DNA of 49,565 nucleotides from Halothermothrix sp. (GTDB lineage: Bacteria > Bacillota > Halanaerobiia > DY22613). Of the stretch, positions 1 through 7,539 are shown piece after piece. A program made the position numbers and the translations under genes. The DNA is taken from NCBI GenBank assembly GCA_016841825.1, contig JAENYK010000023.1, positions 1 through 49,565 of the forward strand, written 5' to 3'. Within the stretch, counting starts at the first letter, position 1, and each line of letters opens with the position of its first letter. Below the pieces are notes generated by a model. That model was not told the origin of the DNA and did not search any database. It was given only the letters and a program-made list of their open reading frames with translations.

Positions 1-10
1 AATGATACTA

Positions 11-41
11 TAGCCTCTACCTCGTTTCAAGGTGGAGGCTA
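11..41. repeat. Imperfect inverted repeat at the left edge
   Basis: A 13-base arm (TAGCCTCTACCTC) is followed by a 5-base loop and a near-complementary arm (AAGGTGGAGGCTA). The hairpin begins a few bases past the premature stop of the truncated PAPS-reductase-like gene. There is no good T-run on either side, so it is a weak terminator candidate. It could instead be the end of a small mobile element that cut the gene. The window edge prevents a decision. Confidence 0.5.
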
Positions 42-49
42 TTTGACGC

Positions 50-751
50 TTACTTTATAAATGTACAACACCATCTCATCACTCTATTGGGAAGACCAAA
101 TTCCTCAACTAATGGTTCATCTATAGGCAAAAATGGAGGACACAATGGTTTGTCGTTAAACCGTTCTATATATTCATATGTAAAAAGTAATTCCAAAGTG
201 GTACCTCCAAATACGTGCAAAATATTTATATCATTTAATACCTTGATTACCAAATCAGATACTACCGTCGAATCTTTACCTCCACTAAAGGATACTATTG
301 GTAACCGTATGTAGTCTTCTTTAATAAGTTCCGAAAATGCATACTGAACATGACGATAACGGTTGTAATTCGCCTTTATAAAATTAATGAAATCAACATT
401 CCGATTATTCATAGTCATCTTTATGTTTATTTCCCTATTAACACCTTCCATTCTACTAGCCAGCATGATATCCTGTATTGATATATCAACTTTTTTCCCA
501 TTTATAAGATAACCTCTACCAACACTGTTCCAGATATGTAGATTGATGTAATCTTTCTGAGTCAATGCACTCAAAAAGATTCTCTCTGGTATAAACACTA
601 TTAGAATATCAGTCCCAACATATTTTGTCTGCTGTCCGCAAAACGAACATTCAACTTTCTCTAATGATTTCCCATCATCTAGGTTTATAATAATTCCTAT
701 TATTATTTTATCAAAACTCTTATCCTCAGTACTTGATTTATTCTTTATCAC
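50..751 (-). pseudogene. Truncated phosphoadenosine phosphosulfate reductase (PAPS reductase)-family protein
   Basis: The frame encodes 233 residues of the adenine-nucleotide alpha-hydrolase / PAPS-reductase fold. The ATP-binding P-loop SGGKDSTVVSDLV lies near residue 155 and FGGTTLEL follows. The frame stops straight after RWCCT, where family members (usually about 400 residues or more) continue with a C-terminal domain. A Cys-x2-Cys knuckle (CSFCGQQ) near residue 36 resembles the N-terminal zinc finger of longer relatives. The nominal start is GTG with no ribosome-binding site, so the N-terminus is probably damaged too. The stop is followed within a few bases by an inverted repeat, suggesting insertion or deletion at this point. 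Family assignment is fairly sure. Substrate is unknown, and whether the fragment is expressed is doubtful. Confidence 0.65.
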
Positions 752-984
752 GGACTATAAATTATCAGACATTTACAATTATCACAACGATATATTTTCA
801 ATTTTATCACTTGTTCTATGTTTGATAAAAAATTAATACTTTCATACACATAACCATCTTCTTACAAAATTTTTCTTTTAAATTAACTTCCATTTTTATT
901 TCATTTTATTTCAAGTTTAGTTCACCAACAAAGCAACAAAGGTGAATACTGTCCCTTCAAAGATATCTGGGAATTAGCTTAATC

Positions 985-1195
985 TCAATCCACCCAAAAA
1001 AGAAGACGACTCTGTAACCCATTTTATTCCTAATTTTCCACCTTTCACACCTCAACCCCCAGCGTCATAGTATACATTACCAACCAAAACTGAACTGGTT
1101 GGGCAATCCCCGACGATCCAACTGCAAAACCTGTAATACCTTCAGGTTCTCAGTATACGACGTGCTCTTTCTATTTCTCCTTCAAGCACTAATAT
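985..1195 (-). pseudogene. Frameshifted remnant of an unrecognised protein
   Basis: Read leftwards, one frame gives LEGEIERARRILRT then a stop. A second frame continues with EPEGITGFAVGSSGIAQPV and FWLV. A third frame gives GNVYYDAGG, a stop, and GVKGGKLGIKWVTE. The pieces follow each other in order and look like one protein broken by at least two frameshifts and a stop. I do not recognise the family. The reading is by eye, so the boundaries are approximate. Confidence 0.4.
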
Positions 1196-1215
1196 GTTTC
1201 TGACAAAAGTAATCT

Positions 1216-1244
1216 AAAAGGCGTATCCTCGCGATGCGCCTTTT
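1216..1244. terminator. Hairpin with flanking A/T runs, possible bidirectional terminator
   Basis: AAAAGGCGTATC and GATGCGCCTTTT form a 12-bp stem with one wobble pair and a 5-base loop. The flanking A and T runs allow it to work in either direction. It lies beyond the terminator of the transporter gene. Confidence 0.55.
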
Positions 1245-1253
1245 ATTAAAAAA

Positions 1254-1279
1254 GCTCTTCACCACTGACGGTAAAGAGC
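1254..1279 (-). terminator. Rho-independent terminator of the ArsB/NhaD-type gene
   Basis: On the minus strand, GCTCTT and AAGAGC pair around a 14-base loop and are followed by a run of T. It lies about 30 bases after the transporter stop codon. Confidence 0.7.
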
Positions 1280-1308
1280 ACTAACTAACATTCCTGGCAC
1301 ATTTTCTC

Positions 1309-2583
1309 CTATAATAAATACCGTAAATACACATAGATAGCCGAAATCAATACTGTCAAAAGCATTATTGGAAGACCGACTCTAAGATATGTCATAAATC
1401 CAAGTTTATAATTACTCTTTTCAGCAATGCCCGCTACAACCAGATTCGCTGATGCACCTACTAAAGATCCATTCCCCCCTAGACATGCCCCCAGAGACAA
1501 TGCCCACCATAGAGGTTGAATATCCAGATCTGGACCAGCAGTCTGCCCGATGGCATTTATCAGTGGAATCATTGTTGCCACAAAGGGAATATTATCAATA
1601 ATACTGGATGCCAGGGCTGAAACCCACAGCAAAAATAATGTGGTCAAGACAAAGTGACCTTTGGTAAAACTCAAAGTATGTTGAGCCAACCAGCCAATTA
1701 CTCCAACTTTCTCCAGACCACCGACCAGCATAAACAACCCTGCAAAGAATAATAACGTAGTCCATTCGATCTCCTTTAAGATCTGCTCAGGATATACATC
1801 ACTGATCAGCAGCAGCAGTGCAGCTCCAGCTAATGCCACTGTCGAAGATTCAATACCAACCACATCATGTAATAAAAACATCAAAATAACTAGACTTAAC
1901 ACACACAGCGATTGAACTAACAACTTTTTATCCTTAATTGCTGTTTTTTCATCAAAATAACGAATCTTCACCCGTTTCCGTTTACTTATCTGCAGATCTT
2001 TCCGATAAAAGATTAACATAATTCCCAACACAATCGGAATAATTAGCAGAATGATCGGTGTCAAATTCAGCATAAAACTAAGAAAACTCAGATTCGTACT
2101 GGTACCGATCATGATATTGGGTGGGTCACCAATCATTGTAGCTGTACCCCCAATATTAGACATCACAATCTCTGTAATCAGAAAAGGCATCGGATTGATC
2201 TCCAGGGCTTTACAGATTACCATAGTTACAGGTGCAATTAATAGAACTGTAGTAACATTATCGAGAAATGCTGAACCAAATGCAGTAATTAGTCCAAAAA
2301 TCACCAGAATCCTTGCCGGAATTCCGCCTGCCCACTTGGCTGTTTTAATTGCTATATAATGAAACAATCCTGTCTCTTTAGTTATATTTACGATTATCAT
2401 CATACCCAGAAGCAGCCCGATGGTATTAAAATCAACAAATTCAAAAGCCTCTTCCTGGGTTATAATCTTAATTACAACTAATGCCATCGCACCACTCATT
2501 GCTGCAGTGGCTTTAGTTATTCTTTCCGACACTATCAATAAATACGTAATAATAAAAATCGCTACTGTTATAAATACACTCAT
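1309..2583 (-). CDS. ArsB/NhaD family ion transporter
   Basis: A 424-residue inner-membrane protein of the ion-transporter superfamily that includes NhaD Na+/H+ antiporters, ArsB arsenite carriers and the human P protein. About 11 hydrophobic segments cover the whole length. Family signatures are visible in each half: SAFLDNVTTVLLIAP with GGTATMIGDPPNIMIG in the N-half, and ASSIIDNIPFVATMIP with GGNGSLVGASANLVVAG in the C-half. These are the paired re-entrant hairpins of the fold. The frame opens at a GTG four codons earlier (2595), but GAAGGGTG lies nine bases before the ATG at 2583, so the ATG is preferred. No ars genes are adjacent, so Na+/H+ antiport or another anion substrate is as likely as arsenite export. 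Monocistronic, with its own terminator. Confidence 0.85.
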   Translation of the reverse strand: MSVFITVAIFIITYLLIVSERITKATAAMSGAMALVVIKIITQEEAFEFVDFNTIGLLLGMMIIVNITKETGLFHYIAIKTAKWAGGIPARILVIFGLITAFGSAFLDNVTTVLLIAPVTMVICKALEINPMPFLITEIVMSNIGGTATMIGDPPNIMIGTSTNLSFLSFMLNLTPIILLIIPIVLGIMLIFYRKDLQISKRKRVKIRYFDEKTAIKDKKLLVQSLCVLSLVILMFLLHDVVGIESSTVALAGAALLLLISDVYPEQILKEIEWTTLLFFAGLFMLVGGLEKVGVIGWLAQHTLSFTKGHFVLTTLFLLWVSALASSIIDNIPFVATMIPLINAIGQTAGPDLDIQPLWWALSLGACLGGNGSLVGASANLVVAGIAEKSNYKLGFMTYLRVGLPIMLLTVLISAIYVYLRYLL

Positions 2584-2713
2584 TACTCGTCTCACCCTTC
2601 ACTTCAAATTTTAATAAACATTAAAATGCACAAATCTATTATTTTTATGCAGGATTTTTTAAAATATTGTGGAATATATTGATAAAAATTATTTTTAAAG
2701 GAGGCTGTTGTTA

Positions 2714-3031
2714 ATGAATAATGACAATCTAAGATCCTTCAATTTAAAGAAAATCGATCAGGAACTCTATAACAACACTCAACAGATTGTACTGGAGATC
2801 CTGGAAGACTTTTTATCAAAACCACAGTTTGAACATGTCTGTACCTGTGAAAAATGTCTTAAAGATATGGCTGCCTTTGCCCTAAATCGCTTACCCGCCA
2901 AATACATTCCCAACTCTGAGGGTGGATTGCATACCAAAATTTTGGAATTTGAGAATAGAGTTCATCTTGATGCGCACAAGATCATTGAAAAGGCAATTAA
3001 AGTTGTCTCCAAAAATCCACGTCATTCCTGA
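2714..3031 (+). CDS. ComFB-family (late competence development) protein
   Basis: A 105-residue soluble protein matching the ComFB family: an N-terminal helix beginning YNNTQQIV, then CTCEKCLKDMAAFALNRLPAKY, which has the family's closely spaced cysteines and RLP-Y signature, and an ending EKAIKVVSKNPRHS. ComFB sits in the B. subtilis comF operon, and relatives elsewhere bind cyclic dinucleotides. The role here is unknown, and no comFA or comFC gene is adjacent. AAAGGAGG lies nine bases before the ATG at 2714, so the upstream TTG at 2708 is rejected. Convergent with the histidine kinase gene, with only about 20 bases between the two stops. Confidence 0.85.
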   Translation: MNNDNLRSFNLKKIDQELYNNTQQIVLEILEDFLSKPQFEHVCTCEKCLKDMAAFALNRLPAKYIPNSEGGLHTKILEFENRVHLDAHKIIEKAIKVVSKNPRHS

Positions 3032-3051
3032 TACTTCTTATTAATATACCT

Positions 3052-4455
3052 TCATGTAAGTGGCAGATACACTGTTAACATAGTCCCCTTACCTACCTTA
3101 CTTTTGACACTGATCTGTCCTCCATGCGTTGTCGCGATCCACTGGCAGATAGATAATCCCAAGCCTGCTCCACCTTTACTTCTGGAACGGGCTTTGTCTA
3201 CTCTATAGAACCTTTTAAAGATATGATTTTGATGTTCCTCAGGTATTCCAATACCATTATCAATTACATCTATTCTGACCATGTCTTTAATCTGTTTCAT
3301 CCGAATAACTATCGTACCATTTTCCGGTGTATACTCAATCCCATTGTCCAACAGGTTTAATAACAGCTGAATTATTTGACTCTGATCCGCAAAAACGATA
3401 ATCTTATCTTTCTTCACAACTGTATGAATTAGTATGTCCTTTTGATTAGCAACTAATTGCATCTCTTCAGCAACTGCTGTTATTACATCAACCAGATTGA
3501 ATTCTTCTTTCTGCAGCTGATTTTGCCTTCGATCAGACCTTGCCAGTAATAATAACTGTCCGATTAACGAACTCATATGTTCAGTCTGCTTTTTGATCTC
3601 TTCCAAAGCCTTTCTGTATTCTTCAACTGTCCGGGTCTTACCCAGTGCTTCCTCAGCCTGTGCCCTGATTACAGATATGGGCGTTCGCAATTCATGAGAT
3701 GCATCTGTGGTGAACTGTTTCTGTCGCTCAAAAGCACTCTCTAATCTATCAAGTAATCCATTCAAAGTATCTGTCAAACGACCTATCTCATCATCTATAT
3801 ATCTCCTCTCAATACGTCTAGACAGATTGGAATGACTTATTTTTTGGGTAATTGTTGCTATCGCATCTATTGGTTTTAACGCTTTTCGAGCCAGAATATA
3901 TCCGCCCAGGCTGGCCAAAACCAGAGTGACAGGCACTCCTAAATAAAGGATGGTTAATAGATTCATTAAGGTTTGATCTTCACTTTTTAAAGATCGACTC
4001 AACCGAATCCAACCAATTACCTTTTCATCCTTCTTTCTCGGCATGGTAATTACCGCCCAATTATTCTCATTATATTGCAATACAGAATACTTTTGAACTG
4101 TTTTGATCTTGTCTGGCATTATCGAATCAGGTAAGTTTCTGAATTCCATCTTGCCATCTACATCGTAAAAAGCTACATAGACGCCTTTATCAGCCATGTG
4201 TTTGATAATACCATCGGTATATGTATCTTCTGGTTTTAACCGATCCTGCATATTTTCTTTAAGATTTGACTCAACGCTAATCTGTTGAGCTTCAATATAG
4301 AGAAAGTTTTCTACCTCTTCATATAATTTTTTCTTCATATTCAAATATAAGACCGAACTCAGTGCCACTAATACTATACAGAGGATAACAATATACCAGA
4401 TAGTAAGAATCGTTTTTATGGCTAAAAATCTTTTCCATACACCCTTAACTATCAT
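3052..4455 (-). CDS. HAMP-domain sensor histidine kinase
   Basis: A 467-residue membrane sensor kinase. A first membrane helix spans about residues 11-38, an extracytoplasmic sensor region about 40-160, and a second membrane helix about 164-188, followed by HAMP. The dimerisation/phosphoacceptor motif DASHELRTPISV has its histidine at 254. The ATPase domain shows the N box (LLLNLLDNGIEYTPENG), G1 (DVIDNGIGIP), F box (FKRFYRVDKARSR) and G2 (GAGLGLSI). The start overlaps the end of the response-regulator gene by 11 bases, so the two are translationally coupled. The domain order is that of ArlS/CusS-type kinases. The signal is not known. Confidence 0.93.
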   Translation of the reverse strand: MIVKGVWKRFLAIKTILTIWYIVILCIVLVALSSVLYLNMKKKLYEEVENFLYIEAQQISVESNLKENMQDRLKPEDTYTDGIIKHMADKGVYVAFYDVDGKMEFRNLPDSIMPDKIKTVQKYSVLQYNENNWAVITMPRKKDEKVIGWIRLSRSLKSEDQTLMNLLTILYLGVPVTLVLASLGGYILARKALKPIDAIATITQKISHSNLSRRIERRYIDDEIGRLTDTLNGLLDRLESAFERQKQFTTDASHELRTPISVIRAQAEEALGKTRTVEEYRKALEEIKKQTEHMSSLIGQLLLLARSDRRQNQLQKEEFNLVDVITAVAEEMQLVANQKDILIHTVVKKDKIIVFADQSQIIQLLLNLLDNGIEYTPENGTIVIRMKQIKDMVRIDVIDNGIGIPEEHQNHIFKRFYRVDKARSRSKGGAGLGLSICQWIATTHGGQISVKSKVGKGTMLTVYLPLT

Positions 4456-5128
4456 TATCCACCACCTTTAACCTATACCCTTTGCCCCGGACTGTCTCAA
4501 TCAGCTTAACCTCAAAATCATCATCAATCTTTTTGCGCAAAAATCTTATATATACATCCACTATATTGGAACTATTAAATTCTCCATACTCCCAGACATG
4601 TTCTTCAATCTGACTTCTGGTCAATACATAACCTCGATTTCGCATCAGATATTCCAGTAAAATATATTCTTTTGAAGTCAGTGGTATTTTTCGTCCCGCC
4701 CTTGTCACCTGATATTTGGCCGTATCGACGATTAGATCTCCATTCTTCAAAATGTTATTCTCTTCTTTTATTTTTCGTCTTAACAGGGCTTTTATTCTGG
4801 CCAACAATTCTTCAAAAGCAAATGGTTTGGTCAGATAATCATCGGCACCTATATTTAAACCCTCAACTTTATCTTCAACCTTATCTTTGGCAGTTAACAC
4901 TAATACCGGAACTTTATGACCAGCCTGCCTTAACTCGCTTAAGAGCTCCAAACCACTCTTTTTGGGCAGCATTAAATCAAGAATTACTACATCATACTCA
5001 TTTACAAAGAGTAATTCTAATCCTGAATCTCCATCTGATGCAATATCAACGACGTAATATTCATCTGTCAGTTTTCTCTGAATAATCTCTGCCAGAGTAA
5101 CTTCATCTTCTATAATTAGAATCCTCAT
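4445..5128 (-). CDS. OmpR/PhoB-family response regulator
   Basis: A 227-residue two-domain regulator. The receiver domain has acidic residues IIEDE near the N-terminus, the phospho-accepting aspartate in VVILDLMLPKKSG (about residue 51), the TAKD switch region and the KPF lysine. A winged-helix DNA-binding domain follows (LTSKEYILLEYLMRNRG ... VDVYIRFLRKKID ... TVRGKGYRL). The open frame extends seven codons upstream, but those codons contain the AGGAGG ribosome-binding site, so translation starts at the ATG at 5128 or the adjacent GTG. It partners with the overlapping kinase downstream and follows the small RHH gene. Direct repeats in front of the operon suggest autoregulation. Confidence 0.93.
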   Translation of the reverse strand: MRILIIEDEVTLAEIIQRKLTDEYYVVDIASDGDSGLELLFVNEYDVVILDLMLPKKSGLELLSELRQAGHKVPVLVLTAKDKVEDKVEGLNIGADDYLTKPFAFEELLARIKALLRRKIKEENNILKNGDLIVDTAKYQVTRAGRKIPLTSKEYILLEYLMRNRGYVLTRSQIEEHVWEYGEFNSSNIVDVYIRFLRKKIDDDFEVKLIETVRGKGYRLKVVDNDS

Positions 5129-5149
5129 CACTAACTTCCCTCCTGACAA

Positions 5150-5365
5150 TCAAAATCTTCTTATATTTCTCATCAATTTGTTGACCAGATCGCCTTTTCT
5201 CTCTTCTTCAATCTCCTGTTTTTCTAAATATTCTTCCAATATATCGATGATAAAATCAGTCTCACTCACATCTTTTTCTTCCAGAAATGCTGCCAATCGC
5301 TCCCTTAATGATGTCGGTAAGTCCAGCTTTATCATTGCCTGACGTATACTATTTCTCATTACCAT
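5150..5365 (-). CDS. Small ribbon-helix-helix-like protein leading the two-component operon
   Basis: About 71 residues. MIKLDLPTSLRERLAAFLE followed by EKDVSETDFIIDILEEYLEKQ reads as a short beta strand, helix, turn and helix, the layout of CopG/Arc-type DNA-binding proteins. A charged C-terminal tail follows (EEERKGDLVNKLMRNIRRF). The frame extends ten codons upstream, but GAAGGAG overlaps those codons, so the start is the ATG at 5365 or 5359. It ends only about 20 bases before the response-regulator start, so it is in the same operon. It could be a transcriptional modulator of the system or an antitoxin-like protein without a toxin. Function is inferred from the predicted fold only. Confidence 0.6.
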   Translation of the reverse strand: MVMRNSIRQAMIKLDLPTSLRERLAAFLEEKDVSETDFIIDILEEYLEKQEIEEERKGDLVNKLMRNIRRF

Positions 5366-5411
5366 CAATTCTCCTTCCATAATAGAGCATATCATCGAAA
5401 AATTCTTTTCG

Positions 5412-5445
5412 ATTATAACAAGGATTTATTAAAATTAGATTAAAA
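5412..5445 (-). promoter_or_regulatory. Candidate OmpR-type direct-repeat operator and -10 box of the two-component operon
   Basis: On the minus strand TTTTAAT occurs twice with exactly 11 bases from start to start (5439-5445 and 5428-5434), followed 10 bases later by a TATAAT -10 box (5417-5412). There is no good -35 hexamer. Eleven-base direct repeats replacing the -35 are the known layout of PhoB/OmpR-family activator sites. Autoregulation by the operon's own regulator is an inference. Confidence 0.5.
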
Positions 5446-5509
5446 ACCTCTTAATATTCACAAGATAAGTCATATTATACGATTAAGTTTTCAATATCTT
5501 TACATAAAA

Positions 5510-5539
5510 AGACCCTTCACCTTAATAGGCAAAGAGTCT
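5510..5539 (-). terminator. Rho-independent terminator after the PEP carboxykinase-like gene
   Basis: On the minus strand AGACTCTTTGCC pairs with GGTGAAGGGTCT (several G-U pairs) and is followed by TTTTTA. It lies about 70 bases past the stop codon. Confidence 0.65.
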
Positions 5540-5608
5540 GAGGGTACCTTTCCAGCTAACAATTAGTGTATTTTACTAATATTTAAACACATTTTTCAAA
5601 AAATAATA

Positions 5609-7279
5609 TCAAATTCCCATCGATAATTCAGATACGATTTTTTGTAATATTTCCAGTGCCTCAGCTGGCAGTCTGTCAAATCCACCCCTCTCTAAATTAC
5701 ATGATTCAACAAACTCAATCCTATCCATCATCCCTTTGATTAATTGTTTCCTATATTTCTCATCATTCATTGCCGGAATATAACCTTCGATTTCCATAAT
5801 CTCCAGCTCCGAAAAGTTACCCCATTTTACAAATTTATTCCTCTCCTCAATAATATTTTCCAATATTTTTAAAGTTAGCTGTGGAGGAATTTTTTTATCC
5901 ATAAAGTATCCTGTATTCAAAATATAGCACTTCACTTCTCTTTTTTCAAACAGATCTCTAAATTTCCTATAGTCCTCAGCTAATGGATAAGTTCGAAATG
6001 GATTGGCATAGGGTTCTACCACTAAAGCATCGGGATCAACTCCTTCTGGCAGCCTTTCAGCAGAAGTCCGTTTGGTTGCCAGAGTTGCCCCCAACACTGA
6101 AGCAAGAATACTCCCCTGCACCTTAACCACAGGTGGTAGAGTAGGATCTTTCATCAGCCAAAAGATAGCATCAACTGGTTCGACAAACCTATCTACTCTA
6201 CTAGGTGACCACAGCCTCGACTTAACAGCTCTGCCATTCCCGTTACGAATGTCCTCTGTTACCAGGACGATTTTCCCATCGATATCCTTAGTACATCCAT
6301 TATTCTGTACAGTTAACAGGTATTTATTATCTTCTGAACTCGCGGGATAATCCTGAGTCTTATCAAAATATGCAGGTTCTAAGGCTACAGAAGAGCCATC
6401 TTCCATGGAGATAATAAATGCATCATCGTGCAGGACAGTTATATCATATCGCCCATCATGTTTGGCATGGGTAATTGTAGACTTTCCGGAACCTGACAGA
6501 CCAAATACCGCAGCTACATACTTTTCCCCTTCAGATAGGTTGTAGCGTTTCAAACCGCCATGACAGCAAACATATCCATTTCGATTGGCGATACCCCAGG
6601 CCAGGGTCAATGTTCCCTTCTTATGTTCCCCAAAATACCGCATCCCCAGAAGTGCCGCACAATTGTGTTCCGGATCAAAAAAACTTAAACCTAATGGATG
6701 GTCAGGATGTCTCCAGTCGGGGTCAGAAAAGATATAAATGTCACCTTCCTTTTCCAACATCTTCGACATCCCATACAAAGAGTCAAACTCTTCAGTGATA
6801 TATTGAAAGTTCAGTAACCAGGAATAGAGAATATTCTCTTCCCCCTCCGGGATTAGCAGATGAGCTCTAACCATAAAATCTTTATCAAGACCAATATAAG
6901 CGGCTGCGTGATACAACTTTCGATAACAGGTATTATAGATCGCTTCCCGAATTTTAGCTGCATATTCCTCCCTGTCTACCCCTGGTTCCCCCAGTATTCT
7001 TCTGGCAGCAGCTGCCCTTCCCTTAACAGCACCATCATTGAACAGAAGAACTTTAGTACCGGCCTCTAATCCCAGTTCTTCTGGTCGATAGACTAACATA
7101 TCTGTAACAATGGTTCCCGCTGAATTCACAGCCAGCTGATACGCCTCTTGTGGCACTGCCACTGGTATCACATTATTTTGATAAAATGCTGACTCAATAG
7201 TTACTCTGATCTGAGAAAAAATCGGATTGTGCCATCCAATCTCCTGTACAGCATAATTTGCCTTGCTCCCCATCTTCAA
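5609..7279 (-). CDS. ATP-dependent phosphoenolpyruvate carboxykinase-like protein
   Basis: 556 residues, close to the usual 520-550 of the ATP-type enzyme, which interconverts oxaloacetate + ATP and PEP + CO2 + ADP. The kinase-1a loop is FGLSGSGKSTITH (about residues 262-274), kinase-2 is LHDDAFI, and the substrate lysine pair appears as FGEHKKGTL. A histidine in CCHGG occupies the metal-ligand region. The sequence diverges from textbook PckA: GSGKS replaces GTGKT, the metal motif is HDDA, and N-terminal residues differ. It may therefore be a lineage-specific subgroup, and the exact substrate or nucleotide should be treated as inferred. Monocistronic with its own terminator. In this fermenter it would link PEP to the C4 acids handled by the fumarase/malic enzyme operon at 39.8-42.5 kb. 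Confidence 0.75.
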   Translation of the reverse strand: MKMGSKANYAVQEIGWHNPIFSQIRVTIESAFYQNNVIPVAVPQEAYQLAVNSAGTIVTDMLVYRPEELGLEAGTKVLLFNDGAVKGRAAAARRILGEPGVDREEYAAKIREAIYNTCYRKLYHAAAYIGLDKDFMVRAHLLIPEGEENILYSWLLNFQYITEEFDSLYGMSKMLEKEGDIYIFSDPDWRHPDHPLGLSFFDPEHNCAALLGMRYFGEHKKGTLTLAWGIANRNGYVCCHGGLKRYNLSEGEKYVAAVFGLSGSGKSTITHAKHDGRYDITVLHDDAFIISMEDGSSVALEPAYFDKTQDYPASSEDNKYLLTVQNNGCTKDIDGKIVLVTEDIRNGNGRAVKSRLWSPSRVDRFVEPVDAIFWLMKDPTLPPVVKVQGSILASVLGATLATKRTSAERLPEGVDPDALVVEPYANPFRTYPLAEDYRKFRDLFEKREVKCYILNTGYFMDKKIPPQLTLKILENIIEERNKFVKWGNFSELEIMEIEGYIPAMNDEKYRKQLIKGMMDRIEFVESCNLERGGFDRLPAEALEILQKIVSELSMGI

Positions 7280-7506
7280 GAATCCCCTTTCTAGTTATAA
7301 TAATCTGCTACACTTTTTAGCAACATTACCCAGATACAGTATATCCTTATTGTATTAAACATAACTTTATTCTGTGATTATCGCTATTAATATAACTTTT
7401 TTGAGGTCTTCATTGATATTTGAGTAACATATTTGGGGATAAAATTCTATTTTTATATTTTCATAGAAGATACCGACTAATGATAATAAACAATTTCAAT
7501 TTAATA

Positions 7507-7531
7507 AACCCGACCGCTAAGCGATCGGGTT
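7507..7531 (-). terminator. Terminator of the GH13 gene
   Basis: AACCCGATCGC and CGGTCGGGTT form a GC-rich stem with a 4-base loop on the minus strand, followed by TTATT. It lies just past the stop codon at 7540. Confidence 0.75.
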
Positions 7532-7539
7532 CTTACTCA

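Larger units (their letters stand above)
752..1308. other. Gene-poor gap with decayed coding remnant and two hairpins
   Basis: No intact gene is visible. About 985-1195 on the minus strand holds pieces of a frameshifted gene (separate entry). Two hairpins lie at 1216-1244 and 1254-1279. The left part, 752-980, is AT-rich with no feature I can support. Confidence 0.6.

Noticed and set aside
1309-2583. Arsenite efflux pump ArsB
   Set aside because: The family is shared, but no arsR, arsA or arsC is adjacent, so a specific arsenite role is not supportable.
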